A stretch of 64,000 bases of DNA from Neisseria sicca (lineage in GTDB: Bacteria; Pseudomonadota; Gammaproteobacteria; Burkholderiales; Neisseriaceae), in assembly GCF_017753665.1 (NCBI RefSeq), contig NZ_CP072524.1, positions 1,116,001 to 1,180,000 on the forward strand, written 5' to 3'. Of this stretch, positions 15,779 to 25,641 are shown piece by piece (the first letter of the stretch is position 1; each line of letters starts with the position of its first letter). The notes under the pieces were generated by a model. That model made no database searches, was not told where the DNA came from, and saw only the letters and a program-made list of their open reading frames with translations. Made by a program: the position numbers and the translations under genes.

Positions 15779-16327
15779 TTAGAGTGTATCTTCGCCCTCG
15801 CTTTCTACACAACGGATGATCCAGTCTTCAAATCGCCGCCATTGGGCTTCTTCGGCATAGGTAGCTGGATTGGCAGCATCGTGGATAAAAATATCGAAGT
15901 TAGGTTCGGCACGGGAAAGGTCGAAGCCGAACCAATCTCCCATGCTGTGATGCGCTCCGATGATAAAGATTTCGCCTATGTCGGGGTGTTCGTCAGGCGG
16001 TAGGTCGTCAAGTTCTTCGCGCAATAGTTGTTGGTAATAGAGGTTTTGTTCTTTCAATTGGGCGAGATTGTAGATTTCTATTTTGGGCGTTTGCGATACG
16101 GTTTGATCTATCACGCTGGTGTACCACGAATAAAAGAAATCCCCCGTACCGCATTGCTGTAAAAATAAATAATAGCTTTCAGGCAGCTTGTTTTGCGTAT
16201 ATTCACGTATCGCCTGCAATTCATCGGTTGAAAGGGGATGTGCATTGAAATTTAGGTGGTTTGCGTGAGATGCTTGGTTGTTTGTCAGCCAGTATTGAAG
16301 TTGTTGCAGGGCTTGCGGATAGGTCAT
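15779..16327 (-). CDS. SMI1/KNR4-family protein
   Basis: 182 residues from ATG 16327; the frame is open upstream but only through a DUS. The domain core KLPESYYLFLQQCGTGDFF is the SMI1/KNR4 (SUKH) signature, followed by EIFIIGAHHSMGDWFGFDLS and the acidic end. SUKH proteins are commonly immunity proteins to polymorphic toxins, but lone copies also occur and no toxin is adjacent here. The next gene to the right (16547-17197) is on the same strand with a terminator between. Confidence 0.8.
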   Translation of the reverse strand: MTYPQALQQLQYWLTNNQASHANHLNFNAHPLSTDELQAIREYTQNKLPESYYLFLQQCGTGDFFYSWYTSVIDQTVSQTPKIEIYNLAQLKEQNLYYQQLLREELDDLPPDEHPDIGEIFIIGAHHSMGDWFGFDLSRAEPNFDIFIHDAANPATYAEEAQWRRFEDWIIRCVESEGEDTL

Positions 16328-16428
16328 GATGGGAGAGTTCTTTTTCAAAATGGATTTTGTTGAGTATTGAACCAACAGGAAGAAATCAGTCTTTGAGCCA
16401 TTATATTTGTTGCTTGGAATGAAACAAA

Positions 16429-16466
16429 GGTCGTCTGAAAACAGAATCACGGTTTTCAGACGACCT
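16429..16466. terminator. DUS inverted-repeat terminator
   Basis: AGGTCGTCTGAA and TTCAGACGACCT 14 bases apart, then T5. Confidence 0.6.
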
Positions 16467-16493
16467 TTTTATTATATGGTAATTGAGCAAAAT

Positions 16494-16519
16494 GTAGGTT
16501 GGGTCTTGACCCAACCTAC
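16494..16519. terminator. GTAGGTTGGG hairpin repeat
   Basis: GTAGGTTGGGTC and GACCCAACCTAC form a near-perfect stem, a repeat word known from many neisserial intergenic regions; placed behind the membrane-protein gene. Confidence 0.65.
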
Positions 16520-16546
16520 GCTTGCTTATTTTATTATATACATTTA

Positions 16547-17197
16547 TTAAATATGATAGTCTAATTGTTGATTATCAAATTGTTCTAATTTAAGTTGTAA
16601 TTTTTTTGCATTTTCGTATGGGATTGCTTGGATCCGTATCAATACACTGAAAATAAAAATGACTACTCCCGCAATAAATACAAACAACCCACGTAAACTA
16701 TATTGCCAAGATGCAAAATTTAACAACAATATTATTGATGCAGCGAATATAAATAATATAAAAGCAATCACATAGTATATTAGCGCATCTATTACCCAAT
16801 CAACAAATGAAGTCTTGATAGAAAGTTTCCCTTCTTTGAATTTTATATACCTCTTACTCTTTATAATTTGATTAAAAGTAAACTCTCCATTTAAAAAGGA
16901 ATGGAAATCAATCAATTTCTCTATAAATATAACTTCCGCATTAAATTTAAATACGCGGACAAAATATTCTTTAATTAACTCACCCTCCAAGAAATTTTTT
17001 ATTTCTGTTTTTTGTATTTTATTAATAATTTCTTCTAAAAGCCTCCGGCGAAAATTTTGTCTATTAGACCAGTATTCTAAAAAATCTTTGGATTTCCAAA
17101 CAATAGCTACTGGCAACAATAACCCTATGATTATTGTTGCGATCTTATAGTTGCCTTCTTCAAGGTATTTAATAATTATCTCTAAGATTTTCTCCAT
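16547..17197 (-). CDS. Hypothetical membrane protein, AT-rich
   Basis: 216 residues. One hydrophobic helix near residues 19-34 (ATIIIGLLLPVAIVW) and two long ones near 135-160 and 165-187 (YYVIAFILFIFAASIILLL; LFVFIAGVVIFIFSVLI), separated by a charged cytosolic stretch (residues 40-125). I recognise no family. Base composition is far lower in GC than the genes around it, suggesting recent acquisition. Its ATG has AAATTTAGGAGATC upstream, a good ribosome site. Confidence 0.7.
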   Translation of the reverse strand: MEKILEIIIKYLEEGNYKIATIIIGLLLPVAIVWKSKDFLEYWSNRQNFRRRLLEEIINKIQKTEIKNFLEGELIKEYFVRVFKFNAEVIFIEKLIDFHSFLNGEFTFNQIIKSKRYIKFKEGKLSIKTSFVDWVIDALIYYVIAFILFIFAASIILLLNFASWQYSLRGLFVFIAGVVIFIFSVLIRIQAIPYENAKKLQLKLEQFDNQQLDYHI

Positions 17198-17221
17198 TTT
17201 GATCTCCTAAATTTTGCAAAA

Positions 17222-19249
17222 CTAATCAGCCCCAAACAACAAACTCTCTTTAATTCCCCGTATTCTATCACGAAGAACAGCCGCCTCTTCAAACTGCAAA
17301 TCCCTAGCCGCCTGCTGCATAGCCTTTTCCAGTTTGGCGATTTCTTTAATCGCATCTTCTTCGTTGTGGATTTCGCCGACTTTAACCTTGTTTTTGCCTT
17401 TCAGACGGCCTTTTCCGCTGTCTTCTTCGTGGTACACGCCGTCGATGATGTCCTTGACTTGTTTTTTAATCTGCTGTGGCACGATGCCGTGTTCTTCGTT
17501 GAATTTAATCTGTTTTTCGCGGCGGCGTTCGGTTTCGTCGATGGCGGCTTTCATGGAGTCGGTGATTTTGTCGGCGTACAGGATGGCGACGCCGTTCACG
17601 TTGCGCGCGGCGCGGCCTATGGTTTGAATCAGGCTGCGGTGGGAGCGCAGGAAGCCTTCTTTGTCGGCATCGAGGATGGCGACGAGGGAGACTTCGGGGA
17701 TGTCGAGGCCTTCGCGCAAGAGGTTGATGCCGACCAGTACGTCAAACAGTCCGAGCCGCAAATCTCTAATGATTTCAACGCGCTCTACGGTGTCGATGTC
17801 ACTGTGCAGGTAGCGCACTTTGATGCCGAGTTCGCTGTAATAGTCGGTGAGTTGCTCCGCCATGCGTTTGGTTAGGGTGGTAACGAGCACGCGTTCGCCT
17901 TTTTGGATGCGGTCGTTGATTTCGCTCATTAAATCGTCGACTTGGGTGGCGACGGGGCGGATGATGATTTGGGGGTCGACCAGCCCGGTGGGGCGGACGA
18001 CTTGTTCGACCACTTGTCCGGCGTGTTCTTCTTCGTATTTGGCGGGGGTGGCGGAAACGAAGACGGTTTGCGGCATGACTTTTTCAAATTCGTGGAATTT
18101 GAGCGGGCGGTTGTCGCGGGCGGAAGGCAGGCGGAAGCCATAATCGACGAGGTTTTGCTTGCGCGATGCGTCGCCTTTGTACATGCCGCCGATTTGGGTA
18201 ACGGTAACGTGGCTTTCGTCGATGAACATGATGGCGTTGTCGGGCAGGTAGTCCATCAGCGTGGGCGGCGGTTCGCCTTCTTTTTTGCCGGAGAAGTGGC
18301 GGGAGTAGTTTTCGATGCCTTTGCAGAAGCCCATTTCGTAGAGCATTTCGAGGTCGAAACGGGTGCGCTGTTCGATGCGTTGTTGTTCGACGGGGCGTTG
18401 TTCGCGGGCGAAAAATTCGATGCGTTCGCGCAATTCTTCTTTGATGGACTCGCAGGCGCGCAATACGGTGTCGCGCGGGGTAACGTAGTGGCTGGACGGG
18501 AAGACGGTGTAGCGGCCGACGCGCTGGTGCAGGCTGCCTGAAAGCGGGTCGAACATATCGAGGCGGTCGATTTCGTCGTCAAACAGGCTGATGCGCAAGG
18601 CGTTTTCGGAGCTTTCGGCAGGGTAAACGTCAATCACGTCGCCGCGCACGCGGAAGCTGCCGCGTTTAAAATCCAAATCGCCGCGTTCGTACTGCATGGA
18701 AACGAGCGTGGCGATGATGTCGCGCTGCTCAATGGTGTCGCCTTCTTTGACGGACAACACCATTTGTTGATATTCGGTTGGGTCGCCGATACCGTAAATG
18801 GCGGACACGGTGGCGACGATAATTACGTCGTCGCGCGTCATCAGGTTTTTGGTGGCGGAAAGGCGCATTTGTTCGATGTGTTCGTTGATCGCGCTGTCTT
18901 TTTCGATGAACAAATCGCGGCTGGGCACATAGGCTTCGGGCTGGTAATAGTCGTAGTAGGAGACGAAATATTCCACCGCGTTTTCAGGGAAAAACTCGCG
19001 CATTTCGGCGTAGAGCTGGGCGGCAAGGGTTTTGTTGTGCGCCATGATGATGGCGGGGCGGCCGCTTTGGGCGATGACGTTCGCCATGGTGTAGGTTTTG
19101 CCCGAACCGGTTACGCCGAGCAGGGTTTGATAGGCAAGGCCGTCTGAAAGCCCTTCGAGCAGGCCGGCAATGGCGGTGGGCTGGTCGCCGGCAGGGGGGA
19201 AGGGTTGGTGGAGTTTGAAGGGGGAATTTGGGTATTGGATGACTTCCAT
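17222..19249 (-). CDS. uvrB: UvrABC system protein B
   Basis: 675 residues, full length. Walker A is GVTGSGKT near residue 44, the beta-hairpin region [16 protein letters not shown] follows, motif III-like VFVSATP and helicase motifs [27 protein letters not shown] [13 protein letters not shown] and QTIGRAARN are present, and the C-terminal UVR motif ([20 protein letters not shown]) binds UvrC. UvrB verifies DNA damage after UvrA loading in nucleotide excision repair. The insert [12 protein letters not shown] near residue 620 is encoded by a DUS. Confidence 0.97.
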   Translation of the reverse strand: MEVIQYPNSPFKLHQPFPPAGDQPTAIAGLLEGLSDGLAYQTLLGVTGSGKTYTMANVIAQSGRPAIIMAHNKTLAAQLYAEMREFFPENAVEYFVSYYDYYQPEAYVPSRDLFIEKDSAINEHIEQMRLSATKNLMTRDDVIIVATVSAIYGIGDPTEYQQMVLSVKEGDTIEQRDIIATLVSMQYERGDLDFKRGSFRVRGDVIDVYPAESSENALRISLFDDEIDRLDMFDPLSGSLHQRVGRYTVFPSSHYVTPRDTVLRACESIKEELRERIEFFAREQRPVEQQRIEQRTRFDLEMLYEMGFCKGIENYSRHFSGKKEGEPPPTLMDYLPDNAIMFIDESHVTVTQIGGMYKGDASRKQNLVDYGFRLPSARDNRPLKFHEFEKVMPQTVFVSATPAKYEEEHAGQVVEQVVRPTGLVDPQIIIRPVATQVDDLMSEINDRIQKGERVLVTTLTKRMAEQLTDYYSELGIKVRYLHSDIDTVERVEIIRDLRLGLFDVLVGINLLREGLDIPEVSLVAILDADKEGFLRSHRSLIQTIGRAARNVNGVAILYADKITDSMKAAIDETERRREKQIKFNEEHGIVPQQIKKQVKDIIDGVYHEEDSGKGRLKGKNKVKVGEIHNEEDAIKEIAKLEKAMQQAARDLQFEEAAVLRDRIRGIKESLLFGAD

Positions 19250-19302
19250 ATTGCCGCCTGTACCTGTTTTCTAGTTCGGGGAAAAGGGAAATTATAGCAA
19301 AA

Positions 19303-19330
19303 AGGTCGTCTGAAAATTTTCAGACGACCT
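19303..19330. terminator. DUS hairpin terminator after trxA
   Basis: AGGTCGTCTGAAAA and TTTTCAGACGACCT are directly adjacent and T-flanked. Confidence 0.8.
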
Positions 19331-19346
19331 TTTGCGTTGTTGAAAC

Positions 19347-19679
19347 TTAAGCCAAAGAAGCGTTTACAAATGCAGTCAATTGACCTTTTGCCAATGCGCC
19401 GACTTTGGTAGCGACGTTTTCGCCGTTTTTGAACACCATCAGCGTCGGGATACCGCGCACGCCGAATTTGGCTGGGGTAGCTTCGTTATCGTCGATGTTG
19501 AGTTTGACGACTTTCAGACGACCTTCAAATTCGGCGGCGATGTCGTCCAAGATCGGAGCGATCATTTTGCAAGGGCCGCACCAAGGTGCCCAGAAATCCA
19601 GCAATACGGGGACGTCGGATTTCAAAACGTCTTGTTCGAAATTTGCATCGGAGGTGTGGATAATCAGTTCGCTGCTCAT
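19347..19679 (-). CDS. trxA: Thioredoxin
   Basis: 110 residues with the active site [16 protein letters not shown] (CGPC) and the cis-proline region [15 protein letters not shown]. It is the general cytoplasmic disulfide reductant recycled by thioredoxin reductase. There is no signal peptide. GTTGGACA-like promoter sequences cannot be pinned down, but an AAAAGGAAAAA ribosome site precedes the ATG. Transcribed alone, ending in the DUS hairpin at 19303-19330. Confidence 0.95.
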   Translation of the reverse strand: MSSELIIHTSDANFEQDVLKSDVPVLLDFWAPWCGPCKMIAPILDDIAAEFEGRLKVVKLNIDDNEATPAKFGVRGIPTLMVFKNGENVATKVGALAKGQLTAFVNASLA

Positions 19680-19829
19680 GAGTTTTTCCTTTTTGTGTCA
19701 AATTGAATCAGATGTTGTGCAGGATAGGGCTTGGAGCTGAAAATTTCAAGTGTTGCAAAAGTGTAATAGCTTTTTTGTAAGGTTGCCATCGGGATTGGCT
19801 AATGTTTTTCAGACGACCTATCCGACAGT

Positions 19830-21377
19830 TCAGCCTGCCCTAAAGCTCATCAGATGGCGCGTGTAATCGCTGGAAGGGTTGGCAAATACAGTTTCGCAGC
19901 CTCCCTCTTCGACGACTTTGCCGTCTTTCAACACCATCACGCGGTGCGACAGGGCGCGGATGACGGCGAGGTCGTGGCTGATGATGATGAGGCTGAGACC
20001 GTGTTTTTTCTGCAAATCGGCGAGCAGCTCCAGAATCTGTTGTTGCCATTGTACGTCGAGCGCGCTGGTGGGTTCGTCCAAAACGAGGATTTTCGGGCGG
20101 ACGATGATGGCGCGGGCGATGGCGAGCCGCTGGCGTTGTCCGCCGGAAAAGGCGTGCGGATAGCGTTCGAGCGCGTCTTCGGGCAGCCCGACCTGACGCA
20201 ATACGTCTTGCACGCGCTGCCGCATTTCTGCGCGGGACAAATCGGGTTCGTGGACGCGCAGGGCTTCGGAAACGATATTAAAGACGTTCATGCGCGGGTT
20301 GAATGCGCCGAAGGGGTCTTGGAACACCATTTGGATGTCGCGCCTCGATTCGCGCGTCCAGGCTTCGCCGTTGATTTTCAGACGACCTTCCGCGTCGATA
20401 AGGTGCATCACGGCTTTTGCGAGCGTGGTTTTGCCGCAGCCGCTCTCGCCGATGATGCCCAGCGTTTCGCCCGCTTTCAAATCGAAGGAAACCGGCTCCA
20501 GCAGGGTTTTGCTGCGTTTTTTGAACCAGCCCGCCGTTTCTTTGACGGCAACGGAAAGCTGCTCCGCCTGCAAGACGGTGGCGGGGTTGTCCGCCAAAGG
20601 TACGATCTTGCGTGCGGCACCGGCGTTCAACAGCATTTTCGTGTATTCGTGTTGAGGGCGGGCGAACACTTCCGCCGCTGCGCCCGTTTCGACAATGCGT
20701 CCGCCGCGCATCACGGCGACATCGTCTGCAAAGCGGCGGACAAGGTTCAGGTCGTGGGTGATGTAGAGCATGGTCATGTTGTGCGCCTGCTGCAAGCGCG
20801 CCAACAAATCGAGAATCTGCGCCTGCACGGCGACATCCAAGGCGGTGGTCGGTTCGTCGGCAATCAGGAGCTTGGGTTCGGCGGCGACCGCCATCGCAAT
20901 CATCGCCCGTTGCCGCTGTCCGCCGGAAAGCTGGAAGGGATAGGCAAAGGCTTTCTGCTCCGGCTCGCGGATGCCGGTTTCCGCCAAGAGTTCGACCACC
21001 CTCGCCCATGCCTGTTTTTTGTCCAAACCCAGATGCAGGGTCAGCACTTCGGCAATCTGCGCGCCGACGCGCATCACGGGGTTAAGCGCGGTCATCGGTT
21101 CTTGAAACACCATGCCGATTTCCCGCCCGCGCAGCTTTTGCAGGGCGCGTTCGGATTGGGTCAGCAAATCGTTGCCGTCGAATTTCAGACGACCGTCAAA
21201 CGACACCAGCGGATTCAGCCGCATAATGCCCTGCGCCAACACGGTTTTACCGCTGCCGCTCTCGCCGACCAATGCCAGTTTCCTGCCGGTCTGTACGGTC
21301 AGGCTGACATCGTGCAGGACTTGCTTGCCGGGGAAAAAGGCGTTTAGGTTTTCAATTTCAAGGATGGGTTTCGTCAT
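19830..21377 (-). CDS. yejF: Oligopeptide/microcin-C-type ABC transporter, double ATPase
   Basis: 515 residues from ATG 21377 (the open frame upstream is a DUS). Two ABC modules in one chain: Walker A GESGSGKT and GESGCGKTT, signatures LSGGQRQRAMIA and FSGGQRQRLAIA, Walker B LLIADEPTTALDV and ILVLDEPTSALDV. This is the YejF architecture energising YejB/YejE permeases for peptide import. yejE and yejB lie upstream on the same strand, separated by fadD; the periplasmic receptor gene yejA is not in the window. Confidence 0.88.
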   Translation of the reverse strand: MTKPILEIENLNAFFPGKQVLHDVSLTVQTGRKLALVGESGSGKTVLAQGIMRLNPLVSFDGRLKFDGNDLLTQSERALQKLRGREIGMVFQEPMTALNPVMRVGAQIAEVLTLHLGLDKKQAWARVVELLAETGIREPEQKAFAYPFQLSGGQRQRAMIAMAVAAEPKLLIADEPTTALDVAVQAQILDLLARLQQAHNMTMLYITHDLNLVRRFADDVAVMRGGRIVETGAAAEVFARPQHEYTKMLLNAGAARKIVPLADNPATVLQAEQLSVAVKETAGWFKKRSKTLLEPVSFDLKAGETLGIIGESGCGKTTLAKAVMHLIDAEGRLKINGEAWTRESRRDIQMVFQDPFGAFNPRMNVFNIVSEALRVHEPDLSRAEMRQRVQDVLRQVGLPEDALERYPHAFSGGQRQRLAIARAIIVRPKILVLDEPTSALDVQWQQQILELLADLQKKHGLSLIIISHDLAVIRALSHRVMVLKDGKVVEEGGCETVFANPSSDYTRHLMSFRAG

Positions 21378-21518
21378 GGTATCGAGGTCGTCTGAAAACG
21401 GAAAACGGTTGGAATCAAATCGGCAATACCCGCCGCACGGGCAGAAATCTTTACGAAGCAATAAGCCATATCTGATGGTTTACAAGAAACGCGCCCAACA
21501 AACATCGGCTTTCTGCTT

Positions 21519-21563
21519 TTCAGACGACCTCTGATTCAAACCCGCAAACCGAGGTCGTCTGAA
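21519..21563. terminator. DUS pair behind fadD
   Basis: TTCAGACGACCT and AGGTCGTCTGAA, 21 bases apart. Confidence 0.5.
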
Positions 21564-21569
21564 CGCTTA

Positions 21570-23111
21570 TTATTTCTGAAACTGCTCTTTCAACACCCGT
21601 TTCAACACTTTGCCCGTAGCGTTTTTCGGCAGTTCGTCTTTAAAGTAAATCTGTTTGGGGATTTTGAAATTCGCCAAATGTCCGCGCAAATGGGCGCGCA
21701 CGTCGGCTTCGTCCAACGTTTCGCCGTCTTTGAGTTGGATAAAGGCAATGATTTCTTCGTCGGCATATTGGTCTTTCACGCCGATGACGGCTGCGGCTTC
21801 GACGGCGTCAAGTTTGTAAATCGCCTCTTCGATTTCGCGCGGATAAACGTTTTGCCCTTTGGAAATAATCAGGTCTTTTTTGCGGTCGACGATAAAGATA
21901 AAGCCGTCTTCGTCTATCGTGACAAAATCGCCTGTTTTCAGCCAGCCGTTAACGATGGCTTCGTCCGTGGCATCGCGCATATTCAGGTAGCCCTGCATGA
22001 CCGAACCGCCTTTGACGATGAGTTCGCCTACTTCGCCCGTCGGCACTTCGACCAATTCGTCGTTGACGGCTTTGACTTCCAATCCGGGCAAGGCGATACC
22101 GACGCTGCGGGCTTTTTGCCTTTCGGGCGTGTTGACGGCGACGACGGGCGAGCATTCGCTCAAGCCGTAGCCTTCCAAAAGCTTGGCACGCGGGAACTTC
22201 GCTTTAAAGTCGAGGATGGTTTGTTCCGCCAAAGGCGCGCCGCCGCTGATAAACAGACGGACGCGGTTGAACCATCTGAAATACCAAGGGATTTTCGCTT
22301 TGCTCATGGCGGTGTAAATCGCGGGTACGCCTAAAAACACGGTCGCGCGTTTGAATAAAACTTGTTTCAAAACGTTGGAGAACGGGAAAACGGATTTCAC
22401 CAAAATAATCGAACACGCCATATAAATCGGCAGCAACACCATGGCCGTCAGCGTAAAGCTGTGGAACATCGGCAGGAACACGACGAAGCGGTCGCGTTTG
22501 GTAATCTTAAAGATGCGCTCGATGCCTTCAAGGTTGGAAAACAGGTTGCCATAGCTGATTAACGCGCCTTTAGGATGGCCTGTTGTGCCGGAAGTGTAAA
22601 TAATATGCGCCAAATCATCGATTTTCGGCTGGCGGCTCAAATCGGGCGTACCCGAAAAACGGCGCGCTTCTTCAAAACGCACATCGGCTTCGTCCGCTGC
22701 TTTCGCTTCTCCTATCCAAATGATTTTCTCGACGCGGGTCTGTTTTTTCAGCCCCTTCAATTCTTTCTGCAAACCTGCCGAAGCAAACATAAACCGCGCT
22801 TTGCAGTCGTTCAAAATATATGCGTATTCGTTGTTTTTCAAAAACGTATTCATCGGTACGGCAACCGCGCCGATGGCGGAGACGGCAAAATAGGCGCTGA
22901 TAAACTCTGGCGAATTGGATACCGCCAAAGCCACTTTGTCGCCGAATTTGACGCCCATATTTTGCAGATATGCGGCTACGGCATCGACTTCCTGCTTGAG
23001 TGCGTGGTAGGTGGTTTTTTCTTTGTCGTTGAACACCGCAGTACCTTTTCCGTTTTTACGGCAGGCAGCGGCCAGCATTTCGTAGAAATTTGTGTTGTGT
23101 GTTTGATTCAT
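21570..23111 (-). CDS. fadD: AMP-forming fatty acyl-CoA ligase
   Basis: 513 residues, no signal. The P-loop-like AMP motif is IIYTSGTTGHPKGALI, then GYGLSECSPVV, the ATP-binding GWLKTGDFVTIDEDGF and the C-terminal catalytic lysine in LPKNATGKVLKRVL. This is the long-chain acyl-CoA/ACP synthetase class (ANL superfamily). It lies between yejE and yejF on the same strand, an unusual position within a peptide transporter block; whether it shares the transcript is unknown. Chain-length preference cannot be read. Confidence 0.88.
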   Translation of the reverse strand: MNQTHNTNFYEMLAAACRKNGKGTAVFNDKEKTTYHALKQEVDAVAAYLQNMGVKFGDKVALAVSNSPEFISAYFAVSAIGAVAVPMNTFLKNNEYAYILNDCKARFMFASAGLQKELKGLKKQTRVEKIIWIGEAKAADEADVRFEEARRFSGTPDLSRQPKIDDLAHIIYTSGTTGHPKGALISYGNLFSNLEGIERIFKITKRDRFVVFLPMFHSFTLTAMVLLPIYMACSIILVKSVFPFSNVLKQVLFKRATVFLGVPAIYTAMSKAKIPWYFRWFNRVRLFISGGAPLAEQTILDFKAKFPRAKLLEGYGLSECSPVVAVNTPERQKARSVGIALPGLEVKAVNDELVEVPTGEVGELIVKGGSVMQGYLNMRDATDEAIVNGWLKTGDFVTIDEDGFIFIVDRKKDLIISKGQNVYPREIEEAIYKLDAVEAAAVIGVKDQYADEEIIAFIQLKDGETLDEADVRAHLRGHLANFKIPKQIYFKDELPKNATGKVLKRVLKEQFQK

Positions 23112-23220
23112 TGTAATTCTTCAAAAATTAAGTGAGTAAAATATTATAGAGGTCGTCTGAAACTCCTGAAGGCACGGGTTACCCATCAATGGGCGCTCCC
23201 TCAGAATTTCCGTGCTTATA

Positions 23221-24243
23221 CTATCCCCTAGCGCGCACGTCAAACGCCTGACGCAAACCCTCGCCTATCATCACCAGCAAAAGCAGCATAACCGTCAGCG
23301 TACCGACGGTGGACAAGCCTATCCACCAAGCGTCCAAGTTGTCCTTGCCCTGCGCCAAGAGTTCGCCCAAGCTCGCCTGCGACGCGGGAACGCCCAAACC
23401 GAGGAAATCCAAGCTGGTCAGCGCAAGCACCGCGCCGGAGATGCGGAAAGGCAGAAATGCCAATACGGGCGTCAGGCTGTTGGGCAGGATGTGCCGCCAC
23501 ATAATCGCGCGGTTGCCCACGCCCATCGAACGCGCCGCCAAAACGTAATCTGCCTGACGGTTTTTCAAAAACTCGGCGCGGACGTAGTCCGACAGCCCCA
23601 TCCAGCCGAACAGCGACAGCAACACCAGCAAAATCAACAAACTGGGATTAAAAAACGAAGACAGGATAATCAGCAGATAAAGTTCCGGCATCCCGCCCCA
23701 GATTTCGATAAAACGCTGCATCAAAAGGTCGGTCTTGCCGCCGAAATAACCCTGCACCGCGCCGGTGATCACGCCGATTACGGTCGTTACCAAAGTCAGC
23801 GCAAGGGCAAACAACAGGGAATCGCGGAATCCGTAAACCAAACGCGCCAAGACATCGCGACCGCGGTCGTCCGTGCCGAGCAAGTGCCTTTCGGACGGAC
23901 TTGCAGGGTCGGGCTGCGTGTCGAAATCATTGAGCGTATCGGCATCGTAGGGATTGGGCAGATAAACGGCGTAATTGCCGTTTGATGTGATGTTGCCGCG
24001 TATCAGCGGGTCGAGGTAATCGGCAGGCGTATCGAAATCGCCGCCGAACACGGTTTCGTTGTATTCGTTTACCAGCGGAAAATAATATTCGCCCTGATAA
24101 CGTATCCACAACGGCTTGTCGTTGCTCCACAAAGGCGCAAGCAGCGCAACAGCGAACAAAACGGCCAAAACCCGCAACGCGAACCAGCCGCGTTTGTGTT
24201 GCTTGAAAGCCTGCCAAGTGGGGTTTGAGGTGTGTGTTTTCAT
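23221..24243 (-). CDS. yejE: Oligopeptide/microcin-C-type ABC transporter permease
   Basis: 340 residues from ATG 24243. One helix near residue 25, a long periplasmic loop that includes the landmark HLLGTDDRGRDVLARLVYGF, then five helices with the permease EAA loop (AARSMGVGNRAIMWRHILPN). It is the YejE/OppC type and pairs with YejB. The gene is separated from yejB by a 58-residue ORF and a DUS. Confidence 0.9.
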   Translation of the reverse strand: MKTHTSNPTWQAFKQHKRGWFALRVLAVLFAVALLAPLWSNDKPLWIRYQGEYYFPLVNEYNETVFGGDFDTPADYLDPLIRGNITSNGNYAVYLPNPYDADTLNDFDTQPDPASPSERHLLGTDDRGRDVLARLVYGFRDSLLFALALTLVTTVIGVITGAVQGYFGGKTDLLMQRFIEIWGGMPELYLLIILSSFFNPSLLILLVLLSLFGWMGLSDYVRAEFLKNRQADYVLAARSMGVGNRAIMWRHILPNSLTPVLAFLPFRISGAVLALTSLDFLGLGVPASQASLGELLAQGKDNLDAWWIGLSTVGTLTVMLLLLVMIGEGLRQAFDVRARG

Positions 24244-24286
24244 AATTGGATTGCACAAAGGTCGTCTGAATATTCAACCATGGAGA

Positions 24287-24463
24287 TTACTTATAAGCCA
24301 ACTTTTCCAATTCTGACTTATGCGCGGCAATTACGCGCTTTGCACTATGTATGACCAACCGTTTGGTTGCTTCATCATCCTGCAATTCCATACGGACTAC
24401 TTTTGCACCATCGTTTTTATGTTTGCGGCTTTCTTCAGAAATATCTTTTAAACGTTTAATCAT
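24287..24463 (-). CDS. Small hypothetical protein between yejB and yejE
   Basis: 58 residues, highly charged (MIKRLKDISEESRKHKND...), no membrane segment. A good ribosome site TTTTGGAG lies seven bases before the ATG. It sits between two transporter permease genes and is flanked by DUS copies on both sides, so it may be an inserted gene; family unknown. Confidence 0.55.
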   Translation of the reverse strand: MIKRLKDISEESRKHKNDGAKVVRMELQDDEATKRLVIHSAKRVIAAHKSELEKLAYK

Positions 24464-24498
24464 ATTTAACTCCAAAATTCTTTAAGTTTTCAGACGAC

Positions 24499-25551
24499 CT
24501 ATTTCTGTCCGCCGAAATGAATGCGCGGATCGACCCACGAATAAGAAATATCCGACACCAATTTCGCCAGCAAACCCATCAGCGTGAACACATACAGCGT
24601 CCCCATCACCACCGGATAATCGCGCTTCATCACCGCCTCGTAAGAAAGCAGCCCCAGCCCGTCGAGCGAGAACAAGGTTTCAATCAGCAGGCTGCCGGTG
24701 AAAAACGCGCCGATAAAGGCAGCGGGAAAGCCGGTAATCAGCGGAATCATCGCGTTGCGGAAAACGTGTTTCCACAAAATCTGCTTTTCCGGCAAACCCT
24801 TGGCGCGGGCGGTATAAACATATTGGCGGCGGATTTCTTCAAGAAACACGTTTTTCGTCAAAACCGTCGTTACCGCCAGACTGCCCGCCACCGAAGCCGT
24901 AATCGGCAGCGCCATGTGCCACAGATAATCCTTAATTTTGCCCGCCCACGACAACGTATCGAAATCATCGCCGACCAAACCGCCCTGCGGGAACCACGCA
25001 AAAAAGCTGCCGCCGCCGAATAACACCAGCAGCACCAAACCCAACACAAACGGCGGTATGGTATAACCGACCAGCACTACCATCCCCGTTACCGCATCAA
25101 AACGGCTGCCGTCGCGCACCGCCTTGGCAATGCCCAACGGGATACAAATCAGATAAGTCAGGAAAAACGTCCACAAGCCCAAGCTCATCGACACCGGCAT
25201 TTTCTGTTTGACCAGCTCGAACACGGTTTCATGATGGAAAAAACTCTTGCCCAAATCAAAACGGGCAAACCGCCACACCATATCCGCAAACCGCGTCAGC
25301 GGCGGCTTATCGAAACCGTACAGCGCATTCAACGCCGCCAAATCTTCCGGACTGATGCGGTTGCCGTTTTTCATGATATTGCCCGCCGTCGCATTCGCCG
25401 TCTCGCCGCTGACCGCACCATGCGTCAACTGCTGCACCATCTGCTCGACCGGCCCGCCCGGCACAAATTGGATAACGGCAAAAGTAATCGCCAAAATCCC
25501 CAACAGCGTGGGGATTAAGAGTAATAGGCGGTGGAGGATGTAACGGTACAT
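24499..25551 (-). CDS. yejB: Oligopeptide/microcin-C-type ABC transporter permease
   Basis: 350 residues. Helix 1 is the OppB-type opening (YILHRLLLLIPTLLGILAI), followed by the extended periplasmic insert that marks YejB (VEQMVQQLTHGAVSGET... LYGFDKPPLTRFADM) and five more helices. The EAA loop is YTARAKGLPEKQILWKHVFR. It is the first gene of the leftward yejB-orf-yejE-fadD-yejF block. DUS hairpin at 25580-25617 upstream terminates the preceding gene. Confidence 0.92.
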   Translation of the reverse strand: MYRYILHRLLLLIPTLLGILAITFAVIQFVPGGPVEQMVQQLTHGAVSGETANATAGNIMKNGNRISPEDLAALNALYGFDKPPLTRFADMVWRFARFDLGKSFFHHETVFELVKQKMPVSMSLGLWTFFLTYLICIPLGIAKAVRDGSRFDAVTGMVVLVGYTIPPFVLGLVLLVLFGGGSFFAWFPQGGLVGDDFDTLSWAGKIKDYLWHMALPITASVAGSLAVTTVLTKNVFLEEIRRQYVYTARAKGLPEKQILWKHVFRNAMIPLITGFPAAFIGAFFTGSLLIETLFSLDGLGLLSYEAVMKRDYPVVMGTLYVFTLMGLLAKLVSDISYSWVDPRIHFGGQK

Positions 25552-25579
25552 GCTTGGGTATTCCTCTATTTGGGTTTGA

Positions 25580-25617
25580 AGGTCGTCTGAAAAGTACGGA
25601 TTGCTTTCAGACGACCT
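25580..25617. terminator. DUS inverted-repeat terminator
   Basis: AGGTCGTCTGAA and TTCAGACGACCT 14 bases apart, behind the nuclease fragment. Confidence 0.6.
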
Positions 25618-25641
25618 ATACTTTTAATACTTGTAAAAAAT

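Noticed and set aside
19854..21347. Long plus-strand open frame (about 497 codons) opposite yejF
   Set aside because: It is a shadow of the GC-rich minus-strand gene; composition has no coding character and no ribosome site fits.
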